From Actinomadura mexicana (lineage in GTDB: Bacteria > Actinomycetota > Actinomycetes > Streptosporangiales > Streptosporangiaceae), in the NCBI RefSeq assembly GCF_900188105.1, contig NZ_FZNP01000025.1:20593-84592 (forward strand): a DNA stretch of 64,000 bases, given 5' to 3'. The position numbers were made by a program, and so were the translations under genes. Shown in pieces: positions 43,315 to 50,261 of the stretch. The notes under the pieces are model-generated. The model ran no database searches. It worked only from the letters and a program-made list of their open reading frames with translations, and was not told the DNA's origin. Each line of letters starts with the position of its first letter. Position 1 is the stretch's first letter.

Positions 43315-44196
43315 ATGAGCCTTCTCGGGATGGCCGTCGCGGTGGTGGCGGCCTGCCTCATCGGTCTGGGCTTCGTGGCGCAGCAGCACGCGGCCTTCCA
43401 GGAGCCGTTGGGACGGATCCTGCATCCGAGCCTGCTGCTGGACCTGCTGCACAGCCGGCTGTGGCTGGCCGGGATCGCCCTGATGATCGCCGGCCAGCTC
43501 GTCTTCGCGTTCGCGCTGGACCTCGTCGGCGTCGCCCAGGCCACACCGGTGCTCACCGTCAACCTCGTCTTCGCCCTGATCGCCGCGCATGTGATCTACC
43601 GGGAGCCGTTCGGCGTCAGGGCACTGCTGGGGTCGCTGATGCTGACCGGCGGAGTCGCGCTGTTCCTCGGCATCGGGCAGCCGCACGGAGGCGCGCCGCC
43701 CGGCGCGCTGTCCCTCCGCTGGGTGAGCGGGGCGGTCGTGCTGGGCCTCGCCGTGCTGGTCGCGGTGGGAGGAGGCCACCGGGACCTGCGCGTCCGCGCG
43801 ATGCTGCTCGCCTCGGCCGCCGGACTCCTCTACGGCCTCCAGGACACGCTGACCCGCAGCGTCGTGCTGCTGTTCGACCGGGGCGTCGCCGACGCGTTCA
43901 GGACGTGGCAGCCCTACGGCCTGGTGTTCGTCGGGGCGCTCGCGCTGCTCTTCGCCCAGAGCGCCTTCGACGCGGCGCCGCTGCGCATCTCGCTGCCCGC
44001 CAGCACGGCGGCCGAGCCGCTGACCGGGATAGCGCTGGGCGTCGCGGTCTTCGGCGAGGGGATCCGGCTGTCCACCCGTGACCTGGCCCTGGAGGCGCTG
44101 GGTCTGGCGGGCATGGTGGCGGGCATCGTCGTCCTCGGCCGGTCGCCGTACCTCGGCAAGCCGGGCGAGATGGAGTCGCGGGGCGGTGGCCGATGA
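43315..44196 (+). CDS. DMT-superfamily transporter, subunit 1
   Basis: A 293-residue protein of about nine to ten helices without a signal peptide. Helix 1 is GMAVAVVAACLIGLGFVAQQ, and each half has a LxHSxLWLAG-type turn followed by two packed helices, as in drug/metabolite transporters of the EamA/PF05653 kind. It overlaps a second, similar gene by four bases (ATGA), and the pair probably forms a heterodimer. The transported compound is unknown. Confidence 0.82.
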   Translation: MSLLGMAVAVVAACLIGLGFVAQQHAAFQEPLGRILHPSLLLDLLHSRLWLAGIALMIAGQLVFAFALDLVGVAQATPVLTVNLVFALIAAHVIYREPFGVRALLGSLMLTGGVALFLGIGQPHGGAPPGALSLRWVSGAVVLGLAVLVAVGGGHRDLRVRAMLLASAAGLLYGLQDTLTRSVVLLFDRGVADAFRTWQPYGLVFVGALALLFAQSAFDAAPLRISLPASTAAEPLTGIALGVAVFGEGIRLSTRDLALEALGLAGMVAGIVVLGRSPYLGKPGEMESRGGGR

Positions 44197-45062
44197 TCGC
44201 CGTCATCCTGGGCCTGCTGGGCGGCGCGGCCAACGCCCTGGCGTCGGTGCTCCAGCGCCGGGCCGCCCGGACCGCCCCCGAAGCCGACGCCTTCAAGCCG
44301 TCCCTCATCGTCGACCTGCTGCGGCAGCCGCTCTGGCTCGGCGGGGTGGGCGCGCTCATCGCCGCGTTCGCCCTGCAGGCCGCGGCGCTGTCGATGGCGG
44401 GCCTGGCGCTGGTCCAGCCGCTGCTGGCCTCCGAACTGCCGTTCACCATGATCCTCATCGCCCTGCTGCCGCCGCGCGGGCTGCGCCAGGTGCCGTGGAC
44501 GGGAGTCACCGTCCTCACCGTGGGCCTGGCCGGGCTGCTCGTCGCCGCCGCTCCGAGCGAAGGCCTGGGCGCGCCGGGCCCCGGCGAGTGGATCATCGCG
44601 ACGGCCGCCACGGCGGGCTGCGCCGCCGCCCTGGTGGCGGTGGCCTGGTCCGTCCGCGGACCGATCCGCGGCGTGCTGCTGGGCGTGACGACGTCCCTGG
44701 GCTTCGCGCTGACGGCCGCGTTCATGCGGACGGCCACGCGCGCCTTCTCCGGCGGCTTCGTCGCCGCCCTGACGACCTGGGAACTCTACGCGATGGCCGT
44801 GGCAGGGGTCGCGAGCCTGTTCATGCTCCAGAACGCGCTGCAGAGCGGCAGCCTGGTGGCGGTGCAGCCCGCCCTGACGGTCACGGACCCCGTCGCCAGC
44901 ATCGCGCTGGGCGTCGGCCTCTTCGGCGAGAGCATCCGGACCGGTCCGTGGATCGCCGCGGAGATCCTGAGCGTCGTGCTGATCCTGCTCGGCAGCGGCG
45001 CCATCGCCCGGTCCCCACTGCTGGACGACGAGCGCGCCGTCACCCCAGCGCGGCGCGAATGA
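44193..45062 (+). CDS. DMT-superfamily transporter, subunit 2
   Basis: A 289-residue partner of the preceding gene, with about nine helices (for example LGLLGGAANALASVLQRRAA and LVQPLLASELPFTMILIALL). The PLWLGGVGALIAAFALQAAA turn is homologous to the same part of subunit 1, indicating an old tandem duplication. Its 3' end overlaps the convergent glycosyltransferase gene by 23 bases. Confidence 0.82.
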   Translation: MIAVILGLLGGAANALASVLQRRAARTAPEADAFKPSLIVDLLRQPLWLGGVGALIAAFALQAAALSMAGLALVQPLLASELPFTMILIALLPPRGLRQVPWTGVTVLTVGLAGLLVAAAPSEGLGAPGPGEWIIATAATAGCAAALVAVAWSVRGPIRGVLLGVTTSLGFALTAAFMRTATRAFSGGFVAALTTWELYAMAVAGVASLFMLQNALQSGSLVAVQPALTVTDPVASIALGVGLFGESIRTGPWIAAEILSVVLILLGSGAIARSPLLDDERAVTPARRE

Positions 45063-46113
45063 CGTGCTCGGCCCGGGCGGCGTCGAACAGCGTGTCCACC
45101 CGCCGCGCCCGGGCCACGCGCACCCGCTCGTTCCCGAGCCCGTCCAGCGTCTCGAGGAGTTCGGCGGGCGACCGCGCGAGATCGCTCAGGCCCGCCCGCG
45201 CCATCGCCTCGGCGCCGTCCCGTCCGTGGCCGGGGATGGGCCGGTAGGAGACCACCGGCAACCCGCACGCGAACGCCTCCCGGCACGTCTGCCCCGCCGC
45301 GTTGTCGACCAGCGCGTAGGCGCCCGCCATCAGGCCGGGCATGTCGTCCCGCCAGCCGAGGGCGTGCCCGATCCCGCCGGCCCGGATCCGGGCGCGCAGC
45401 CGCCGGTTCCGTCCGCACAGCACGACCGGCAGGTACCGGCCGGACGCCGCGAGGCCGCGGGCCGTCTCGCTCACCCGGCCGACGCCCCAGGCCCCCGCGG
45501 AGATCAGCACGATCCGCTCCCCCGGCCGCGCGCCGACCGCGACCCGCAGCCGTCCGCCGTCGTCCGCACGCCGGAACCCGGGCCGCACCACGGGCGCGAC
45601 CCGGCTCGCCGGGCGTCCCGTCCGCTCCGCCACCGCGCGCGCCGAGGTCTCGTCCGGGCACAGGAAGCGGTCGTTGCCCGGGTGCGCCCACATCCGGTGG
45701 GCGGCGAAGTCGGTCACCAGCACGAGCGACGGCGCCTCCAGCCGCCCCCGCAGGCGCAGCCACCCCGCGACCTGCGCCGCGACATGGAAGGTCGACACCA
45801 CCACGTCCGGCGGCGGCTCCGACGTCCGCCGCTCCAGCCTCCTGGCGATCAGCACCGTGAGCGGCGACGCGGGCGGCGGGTGCGGCGCCACGAAGAACAC
45901 CTGGTAGATCCACTCGTACAGCCATGGCGCCCCGCGGAGCATCGCCCCGTACATCCGCCTGAGCCCGGCCCCGAGGCGCAGCGGGGCCAGGTCCAGCACG
46001 TCGACGACGCACACCTCCACGCCCCACGGCGCGATCCGTCGCGCCAACTCCCCGGCGACGGCGTCGTGACCTGCCCCCATGGCCGCCGTGAGGATGAGGA
46101 GTCGTTTGCCCAT
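45040..46113 (-). CDS. MGDG-synthase-type glycosyltransferase (GT28)
   Basis: A 357-residue GT-B protein. The N-terminal RLLILTAAMGAGHDAVAGEL matches MGDG synthase and processive diacylglycerol glucosyltransferases; the C-terminal nucleotide-sugar part has VVLCGRNRRLRARI, GWRDDMPGLMAGAYALVDNA and GLPVVSYRPIPGHGRDGAE. It likely adds glucose or galactose to diacylglycerol, or to a similar lipid, at the inner membrane face. It is divergent from a polysaccharide deacetylase gene, 29 bp away, which suggests joint expression and a cell-envelope role. Confidence 0.85.
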   Translation of the reverse strand: MGKRLLILTAAMGAGHDAVAGELARRIAPWGVEVCVVDVLDLAPLRLGAGLRRMYGAMLRGAPWLYEWIYQVFFVAPHPPPASPLTVLIARRLERRTSEPPPDVVVSTFHVAAQVAGWLRLRGRLEAPSLVLVTDFAAHRMWAHPGNDRFLCPDETSARAVAERTGRPASRVAPVVRPGFRRADDGGRLRVAVGARPGERIVLISAGAWGVGRVSETARGLAASGRYLPVVLCGRNRRLRARIRAGGIGHALGWRDDMPGLMAGAYALVDNAAGQTCREAFACGLPVVSYRPIPGHGRDGAEAMARAGLSDLARSPAELLETLDGLGNERVRVARARRVDTLFDAARAEHVIRAALG

Positions 46114-46142
46114 GCGGTCGATCCCCCTGTGAGACTGGTCCC

Positions 46143-46874
46143 ATGTCGCATCTGACGCGGGGTCTCGCCGGGGTCCTCCTGGCGCACGCCCTGCCTGCCG
46201 CGACCTGCCTTCCGCCCGTCCGCCGCCTGACTCCCCGTCTCGCCGGCCGCGGCGGGGCCCGCCATGTCGCGCTCACCCTGGACGACGGGCCCGATGCCCG
46301 CTCCACGCCCTTCTTCCTGGACGAGCTGGCCCGTCTCGGCTGTCATGCGACCTTCTTCGTCCTCGGCGCCATGCTCCAGCGCAGCCCGCACCTGGGCCGG
46401 CGCATCGTCGCCGACGGTCACGAGATCGCCGTCCATGGATGGCACCACGACAACGCCCTGAAGACCCGCCCCGGCCGTGTCTCCGCCGAAGTGCGCCGCA
46501 CCGTCCGTCTCATCGAGGACGTCTGCGGCACTACCCCCTCCTGGTATCGCCCGCCGTACGGCGTGCTCAGTGCCGAAGCCCTCTTCGCGGCCCGTCGCGA
46601 CAACCTGCGGCCCGTCCTGTGGACGGCTTGGGGCAGGGACTGGACGGCCTCCGCGACGCCCCGTTCCGTACTGGCCGCGCTCTCCCCGGGCCTGGAGGGC
46701 GGCGCGACGCTGCTTCTGCACGACAGCGACGCCACCTCGGCGCCGGGCGCATGGAGAGCGTCCCTCGGCGCCCTCCCCGGCGTGGTGGCGACCTGTCGCG
46801 CCACCGGCCTGACCGTCGGCCCCCTGCGCGACCACCAGGTCTACTCCTCAAGGACGTCACCTGGTCACTCATAA
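46143..46874 (+). CDS. polysaccharide deacetylase (NodB domain)
   Basis: A 243-residue protein with an N-terminal hydrophobic stretch (LAGVLLAHALPAATCL) and a NodB carbohydrate esterase domain. Motif 1 is ALTLDDGPD with the metal-binding aspartates, motif 2 EIAVHGWHHDN, motif 3 WYRPPYG, and motif 5 ATLLLHDSDAT. It removes N- or O-acetyl groups from a sugar polymer such as peptidoglycan or a glycolipid. It is paired back to back with the GT28 gene. Confidence 0.87.
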   Translation: MSHLTRGLAGVLLAHALPAATCLPPVRRLTPRLAGRGGARHVALTLDDGPDARSTPFFLDELARLGCHATFFVLGAMLQRSPHLGRRIVADGHEIAVHGWHHDNALKTRPGRVSAEVRRTVRLIEDVCGTTPSWYRPPYGVLSAEALFAARRDNLRPVLWTAWGRDWTASATPRSVLAALSPGLEGGATLLLHDSDATSAPGAWRASLGALPGVVATCRATGLTVGPLRDHQVYSSRTSPGHS

Positions 46875-47077
46875 CCAGACGGTGTCCGTCCATGCTGGTG
46901 CGCCGCCATGGCCTCCTCGGACGGTTCCCGTGGCGCGGCCTCCGCGACCCCGCCGCAACGGTCTCGGAGTGACTATTCCGTCGTGCAGCGGCGATGCAGT
47001 CCTGTCACCCCGTTTCGGCGGTGACCCACCGCTTTCCTGATATCACTTACTGTGACTTCAAGGAGCGGAAGGTGACA

Positions 47078-47317
47078 ATGGCGCAGTCTGACGGAAGAGC
47101 CGGTTCGCGGAACGAAGTGCTCTGCCTGGCGGCCGGGGTCGCCGATGTGGTGGCGGAGGGGCTGCGGGTCCTGACCCGGCGCATGCCCGGTCCGGCCGAG
47201 GTGCGGCAGGAGCTTCGCGCACGCGGTGAGCTGGCGCTGCGGCGCAGCGGCGCGGCGCCGGAGGCGCACATGGAGGTCCTGGCCCGGCAGGCCGCCGCAC
47301 GCCCCCACGATGGCTGA
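47078..47317 (+). CDS. small helical protein at the head of the prenyl operon
   Basis: A 79-residue, mostly helical protein (LCLAAGVADVVAEGLRVLTR, EVRQELRARGELALRRSG). AAGGAGCGGAAGG lies upstream of the ATG at 47078. It overlaps the polyprenyl synthetase gene by 8 bases and so is translationally coupled. No family is recognised; it may be a small partner of the prenyltransferase. An upstream in-frame start at 46994 is less likely. Confidence 0.7.
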   Translation: MAQSDGRAGSRNEVLCLAAGVADVVAEGLRVLTRRMPGPAEVRQELRARGELALRRSGAAPEAHMEVLARQAAARPHDG

Positions 47318-48293
47318 CCTCCGGACCCGGGTCGACCGGGCGCTGGAGGAGTTCGTCGAAGCGGAGGTCGCCGAGCTGCTGGCCCTGGACGGCGAGCTGG
47401 CGCCCGTGGCCGACCAGTTGCGGATCTCGGTCGACGGCGGCAAGCGGATCCGCCCGGTGTTCTGCTACTGGGGGTGGCGCGCCGCGGGGCAGCCGGACAC
47501 CGACGCCATCGTCCGAGCGGCGGCGGCGCTGGAACTCGTGCACGCCGCGGCGATCGTCCACGACGACGTCATCGACCGCAGCCCGATGCGTCGCGGGCGG
47601 CCGAGCGCGCACGAGAGGCTCGGCGACGCCCTCGCCATCATGGTCGGCGACCTGCTGGTGGCGTGGTCCGCGCAGCTGTTCCACACCTCGGGCCTGCCGC
47701 GGACCTTCCTCGGCCGGGCCGTGCCGCTGTGGACGGCGATGGGCCGCGAACTGGTGGCGGGCGAGTGCCTGGAGATCCTGCGGACCGGGGCGGCGCCGGA
47801 CGTGGCCCGCTCGTTGACGATCGTGCGCTTCAAGACCGGCTCCTACACCGTCGAGGGGCCCCTGCGGATCGGCGCGGTGCTCGGCGGGGCGGCCGCGCCG
47901 ACACTGGACGCGCTGGCCGCCTACGCCCGTCCGCTGGGTGAGGCCTTCCAGTTGCGGGACGACCTGTGGGGCGTGTTCGGCGACCCGTGCCGGACCGGCA
48001 AGTCGCTCCTGGACGACCTGGCGGGCCGCAAGCCCACCGCCCTGCTCGCGCTGGCCCTGACCGAAGCCGTCGAGCCCGACCGCCGGCGCCTGCGGGACCT
48101 GCTGGACGGACCGCTCACCCCGGCCGGCGCCGCCGAGATACGGGAGATCATGCTGCGCGCCCGGGCGCCGGCCCGCGTCCGGCAGATGATCGACGAACGC
48201 GCGCACGCCGCGCACGCGGCCCTCGCCGGCACCCGGCCGGACGCCGCCGCCGCCCTGGCCCGACTGATCTGCGAGGTGACCGCCGATGACTGA
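47310..48293 (+). CDS. polyprenyl diphosphate synthase
   Basis: A 327-residue trans-isoprenyl diphosphate synthase. The first Asp-rich motif is VHDDVIDRSPMRRGRPS, the second is QLRDDLWGVFGDPCRTGKS, where the last aspartate of DDxxD is replaced by Gly and a downstream Asp is present. GGKRIRP at the start and a small side chain region before the first motif suggest a medium chain product (C15-C20 or longer). The ATG at 47310 overlaps the small gene and its end overlaps the next gene by 8 bases. It may make a prenyl substrate for the downstream haem protein. Confidence 0.88.
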   Translation: MADLRTRVDRALEEFVEAEVAELLALDGELAPVADQLRISVDGGKRIRPVFCYWGWRAAGQPDTDAIVRAAAALELVHAAAIVHDDVIDRSPMRRGRPSAHERLGDALAIMVGDLLVAWSAQLFHTSGLPRTFLGRAVPLWTAMGRELVAGECLEILRTGAAPDVARSLTIVRFKTGSYTVEGPLRIGAVLGGAAAPTLDALAAYARPLGEAFQLRDDLWGVFGDPCRTGKSLLDDLAGRKPTALLALALTEAVEPDRRRLRDLLDGPLTPAGAAEIREIMLRARAPARVRQMIDERAHAAHAALAGTRPDAAAALARLICEVTADD

Positions 48294-49434
48294 CTACACC
48301 GACCAGTACATGGACGCTCTGCGGCTGCAGGGCGACCCGCTCGCCGACGCGACCGTCGAGGCCCTGTTCAGCACCGGGCAGGTGGGCAAGTACAACACCC
48401 TCATGCGCTGGTTCACGACCTCCGGCCAGGCCCTTCCCGACGCCCTGCCCGAGGCGGCGCGCGACTACCTCCGGGCGACCGCGACCCCGCCGGACTGGAT
48501 CGACTGGGGCGTCATGGAACAGGCGCGGCGGTTCTTCCTCGACAACGACGTGCACGTCTCCACCGCCCTGTCGTTCGCGGCGATGCCGGCCTGCTACGTC
48601 GTCCCGCACGTGGCCAAGCTGCTGTCGGCCACGCACTCGCTGGCCTACCCCTCGCGCCGGATGGCCGAGACCGGGCAGTTCACCGTCTACCTCATGCAGC
48701 CCGAGGCGTTCCAGGCCGGCGGGCGGTTCCTTCCGGCGGCGCAGAAGGTCCGGCTGCTGCACGCCTCCATCCGCCGGCACCTGAAGGAGCAGGGCCGCTG
48801 GCCCGAGCCCGTCGCGATCTGCCAGGAGGACATGCTCGGCGGGCTGATGATGTTCAGCATCCAGGTCCTGGACGCCCTGCACCGCATGGGCGTCCACATG
48901 ACCGCCGAGGGCGCGGACGCCTACTACTACGCCTGGCGCGTCGTCGGCGTCATCCTCGGCATCGAGCCCGACACCATCCCCCCGGACCTGCAGGCGGCCA
49001 GGGAGTTCTCCGACCGGTACATGGTGCGCCACATGGGCCCCTCCCCCGAGGGGGTGCACCTGACCCGGCAGCTGATCGACCTGTACGAGGAGGTCGTGCC
49101 CGGGACGCTGCTCGACCCGGTCGTGCCCGCCCTCATCCGCTACCTCATCGGCGACACGTCCGCGGACTGGCTCCAGGTCCCCCGCACGCGGTTCGACTCC
49201 CTCATCAGGATCGCTCCGGCCCTGCTGGGCGCCCTGGAGTGGGTCGAGGACCGCGGGCCGTGGGCCGAGCAGATCTCCGACCGGCTCGGGCACCTGGTCA
49301 CCATGCTCGAACTGTCCTCTCTGACGCGGGGCCGCGTCATGCACTACGCCATCCCCCAGGAGCTCAAATCCGACTTCGGGGTGCCCTCGAGGAATGCGCG
49401 GTGGACTCCGCCCCCGCCCACCCTCGTCCCCTAG
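48286..49434 (+). CDS. MpaB/Lcp-family (DUF2236) haem oxygenase-like protein
   Basis: A 382-residue cytoplasmic relative of Lcp with no signal peptide. It aligns to the window's own Lcp over most of its length: RWFTTSGQALPDALPEAARD near the start, then KVRLLHASIRRHL, whose His159 matches the haem-binding His198 of Lcp. Arg125 and Thr129 (RMAET) match Lcp Arg164 and Thr168, but the Lys167 equivalent is Glu128, and no clear Glu148 equivalent is seen. The operon with a polyprenyl synthetase, with an 8-base overlap, suggests oxidation of a polyprenyl product. No DUF2236 function of this kind has been described, as far as I know. Confidence 0.82.
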   Translation: MTDYTDQYMDALRLQGDPLADATVEALFSTGQVGKYNTLMRWFTTSGQALPDALPEAARDYLRATATPPDWIDWGVMEQARRFFLDNDVHVSTALSFAAMPACYVVPHVAKLLSATHSLAYPSRRMAETGQFTVYLMQPEAFQAGGRFLPAAQKVRLLHASIRRHLKEQGRWPEPVAICQEDMLGGLMMFSIQVLDALHRMGVHMTAEGADAYYYAWRVVGVILGIEPDTIPPDLQAAREFSDRYMVRHMGPSPEGVHLTRQLIDLYEEVVPGTLLDPVVPALIRYLIGDTSADWLQVPRTRFDSLIRIAPALLGALEWVEDRGPWAEQISDRLGHLVTMLELSSLTRGRVMHYAIPQELKSDFGVPSRNARWTPPPPTLVP

Positions 49435-49531
49435 CCGCACGCGGGAGACGGCGGTCGACGTGCCGAGGGCGATGTTTCGACGACGCAGGTGGGGCAGGAG
49501 CACCCCAACGCTCGGACTCTTCGGGGGGAAG

Positions 49532-49696
49532 ATGAGTGAGCGCTCGGAGGCCGCGCCCGACGACGTCGTCGATCTCCTGCTGAGGCAGCGCACGGAGATC
49601 CGGCACCTGTTCGACCAGGTCGAGGCCGCCACCGGGGACGAGCGGGCCGCCGCCTTCAACCGGCTGCGCCGGTTGCTGGCCGTGCACGATCCGCAA
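49532..49696 (+). pseudogene. hemerythrin-domain remnant
   Basis: The frame from an ATG at 49532 (GGGGGGAAG upstream) reads DDVVDLLLRQRTEIRHLFDQ then ERAAAFNRLRRLLAVHDPQ. This is the start of an HHE hemerythrin domain, with the first metal His in IRHLF and the second in AVHDP. The other helices are missing, as sequence becomes non-homologous after about residue 55, where the next gene starts. Probably truncated by deletion. Confidence 0.6.
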
Positions 49697-49739
49697 GGCC
49701 ATCGGCAGGCGGTAAGGCCGAGGACACCGGAAGGTGAAC

Positions 49740-50168
49740 ATGGGAACTGGAGAACGAACGCGGGCGGAGGCGCTTCGCGACCCCGAGGTCCTCGCACGCG
49801 CCCAGGGCGTCTTCAACGTGGTGGGCGGAGCATGGCCTCTGGTGAGCAGGCGCAGCTTCGAAGGGATCTTCGGGCCGAAGCAGGACAGGTGGCTCCAGCA
49901 GACCGTCGCCGGGCTGCTCGTCTCCGCCGGCTGTACCCAACTTCGCGCCGAGCCGTCGCCGGCCGGACTCCTCCAGGCTCGCCGGACGGGGCTGGGGACC
50001 GCGGCGACCCTCCTCGCCATCGACCTGGTACACGTGCCCCGGGGCAGGATCCGCTGGACCTACCTTCTCGACGCCGCCCTGGAGGCCGCGTGGATCACCG
50101 CCTGGCTGCGAGCCGGCACCGCCCGAAGGAGGCGCTCCCGCCGCGCCTGCCACCGTCGCGCCGGATGA
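49740..50168 (+). CDS. membrane protein of unknown function
   Basis: A 142-residue protein with an amphipathic N-terminal part (GVFNVVGGAWPLVSRRSFEG then IFGPKQDRWLQQTVAGLLVS) and two or three short hydrophobic helices including TGLGTAATLLAIDLVHVPR. The pattern of a WPL-xx-RRSFE segment followed by FGPK-x-DRWLQ occurs in an uncharacterised family of actinobacterial membrane proteins. The ATG at 49740 follows GGAAGG. It lies between the hemerythrin remnant and the PAD gene, convergent with the latter. Confidence 0.65.
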   Translation: MGTGERTRAEALRDPEVLARAQGVFNVVGGAWPLVSRRSFEGIFGPKQDRWLQQTVAGLLVSAGCTQLRAEPSPAGLLQARRTGLGTAATLLAIDLVHVPRGRIRWTYLLDAALEAAWITAWLRAGTARRRRSRRACHRRAG

Positions 50169-50261
50169 CCGGGAGCGCGGCACGGGCGGGTCGTCACCGC
50201 GGCGCGGTCGGGCGGTTCGGCCGCCCCGGCCTCGGCGGCTGATCCCGCCCTTCGCCAGGTT

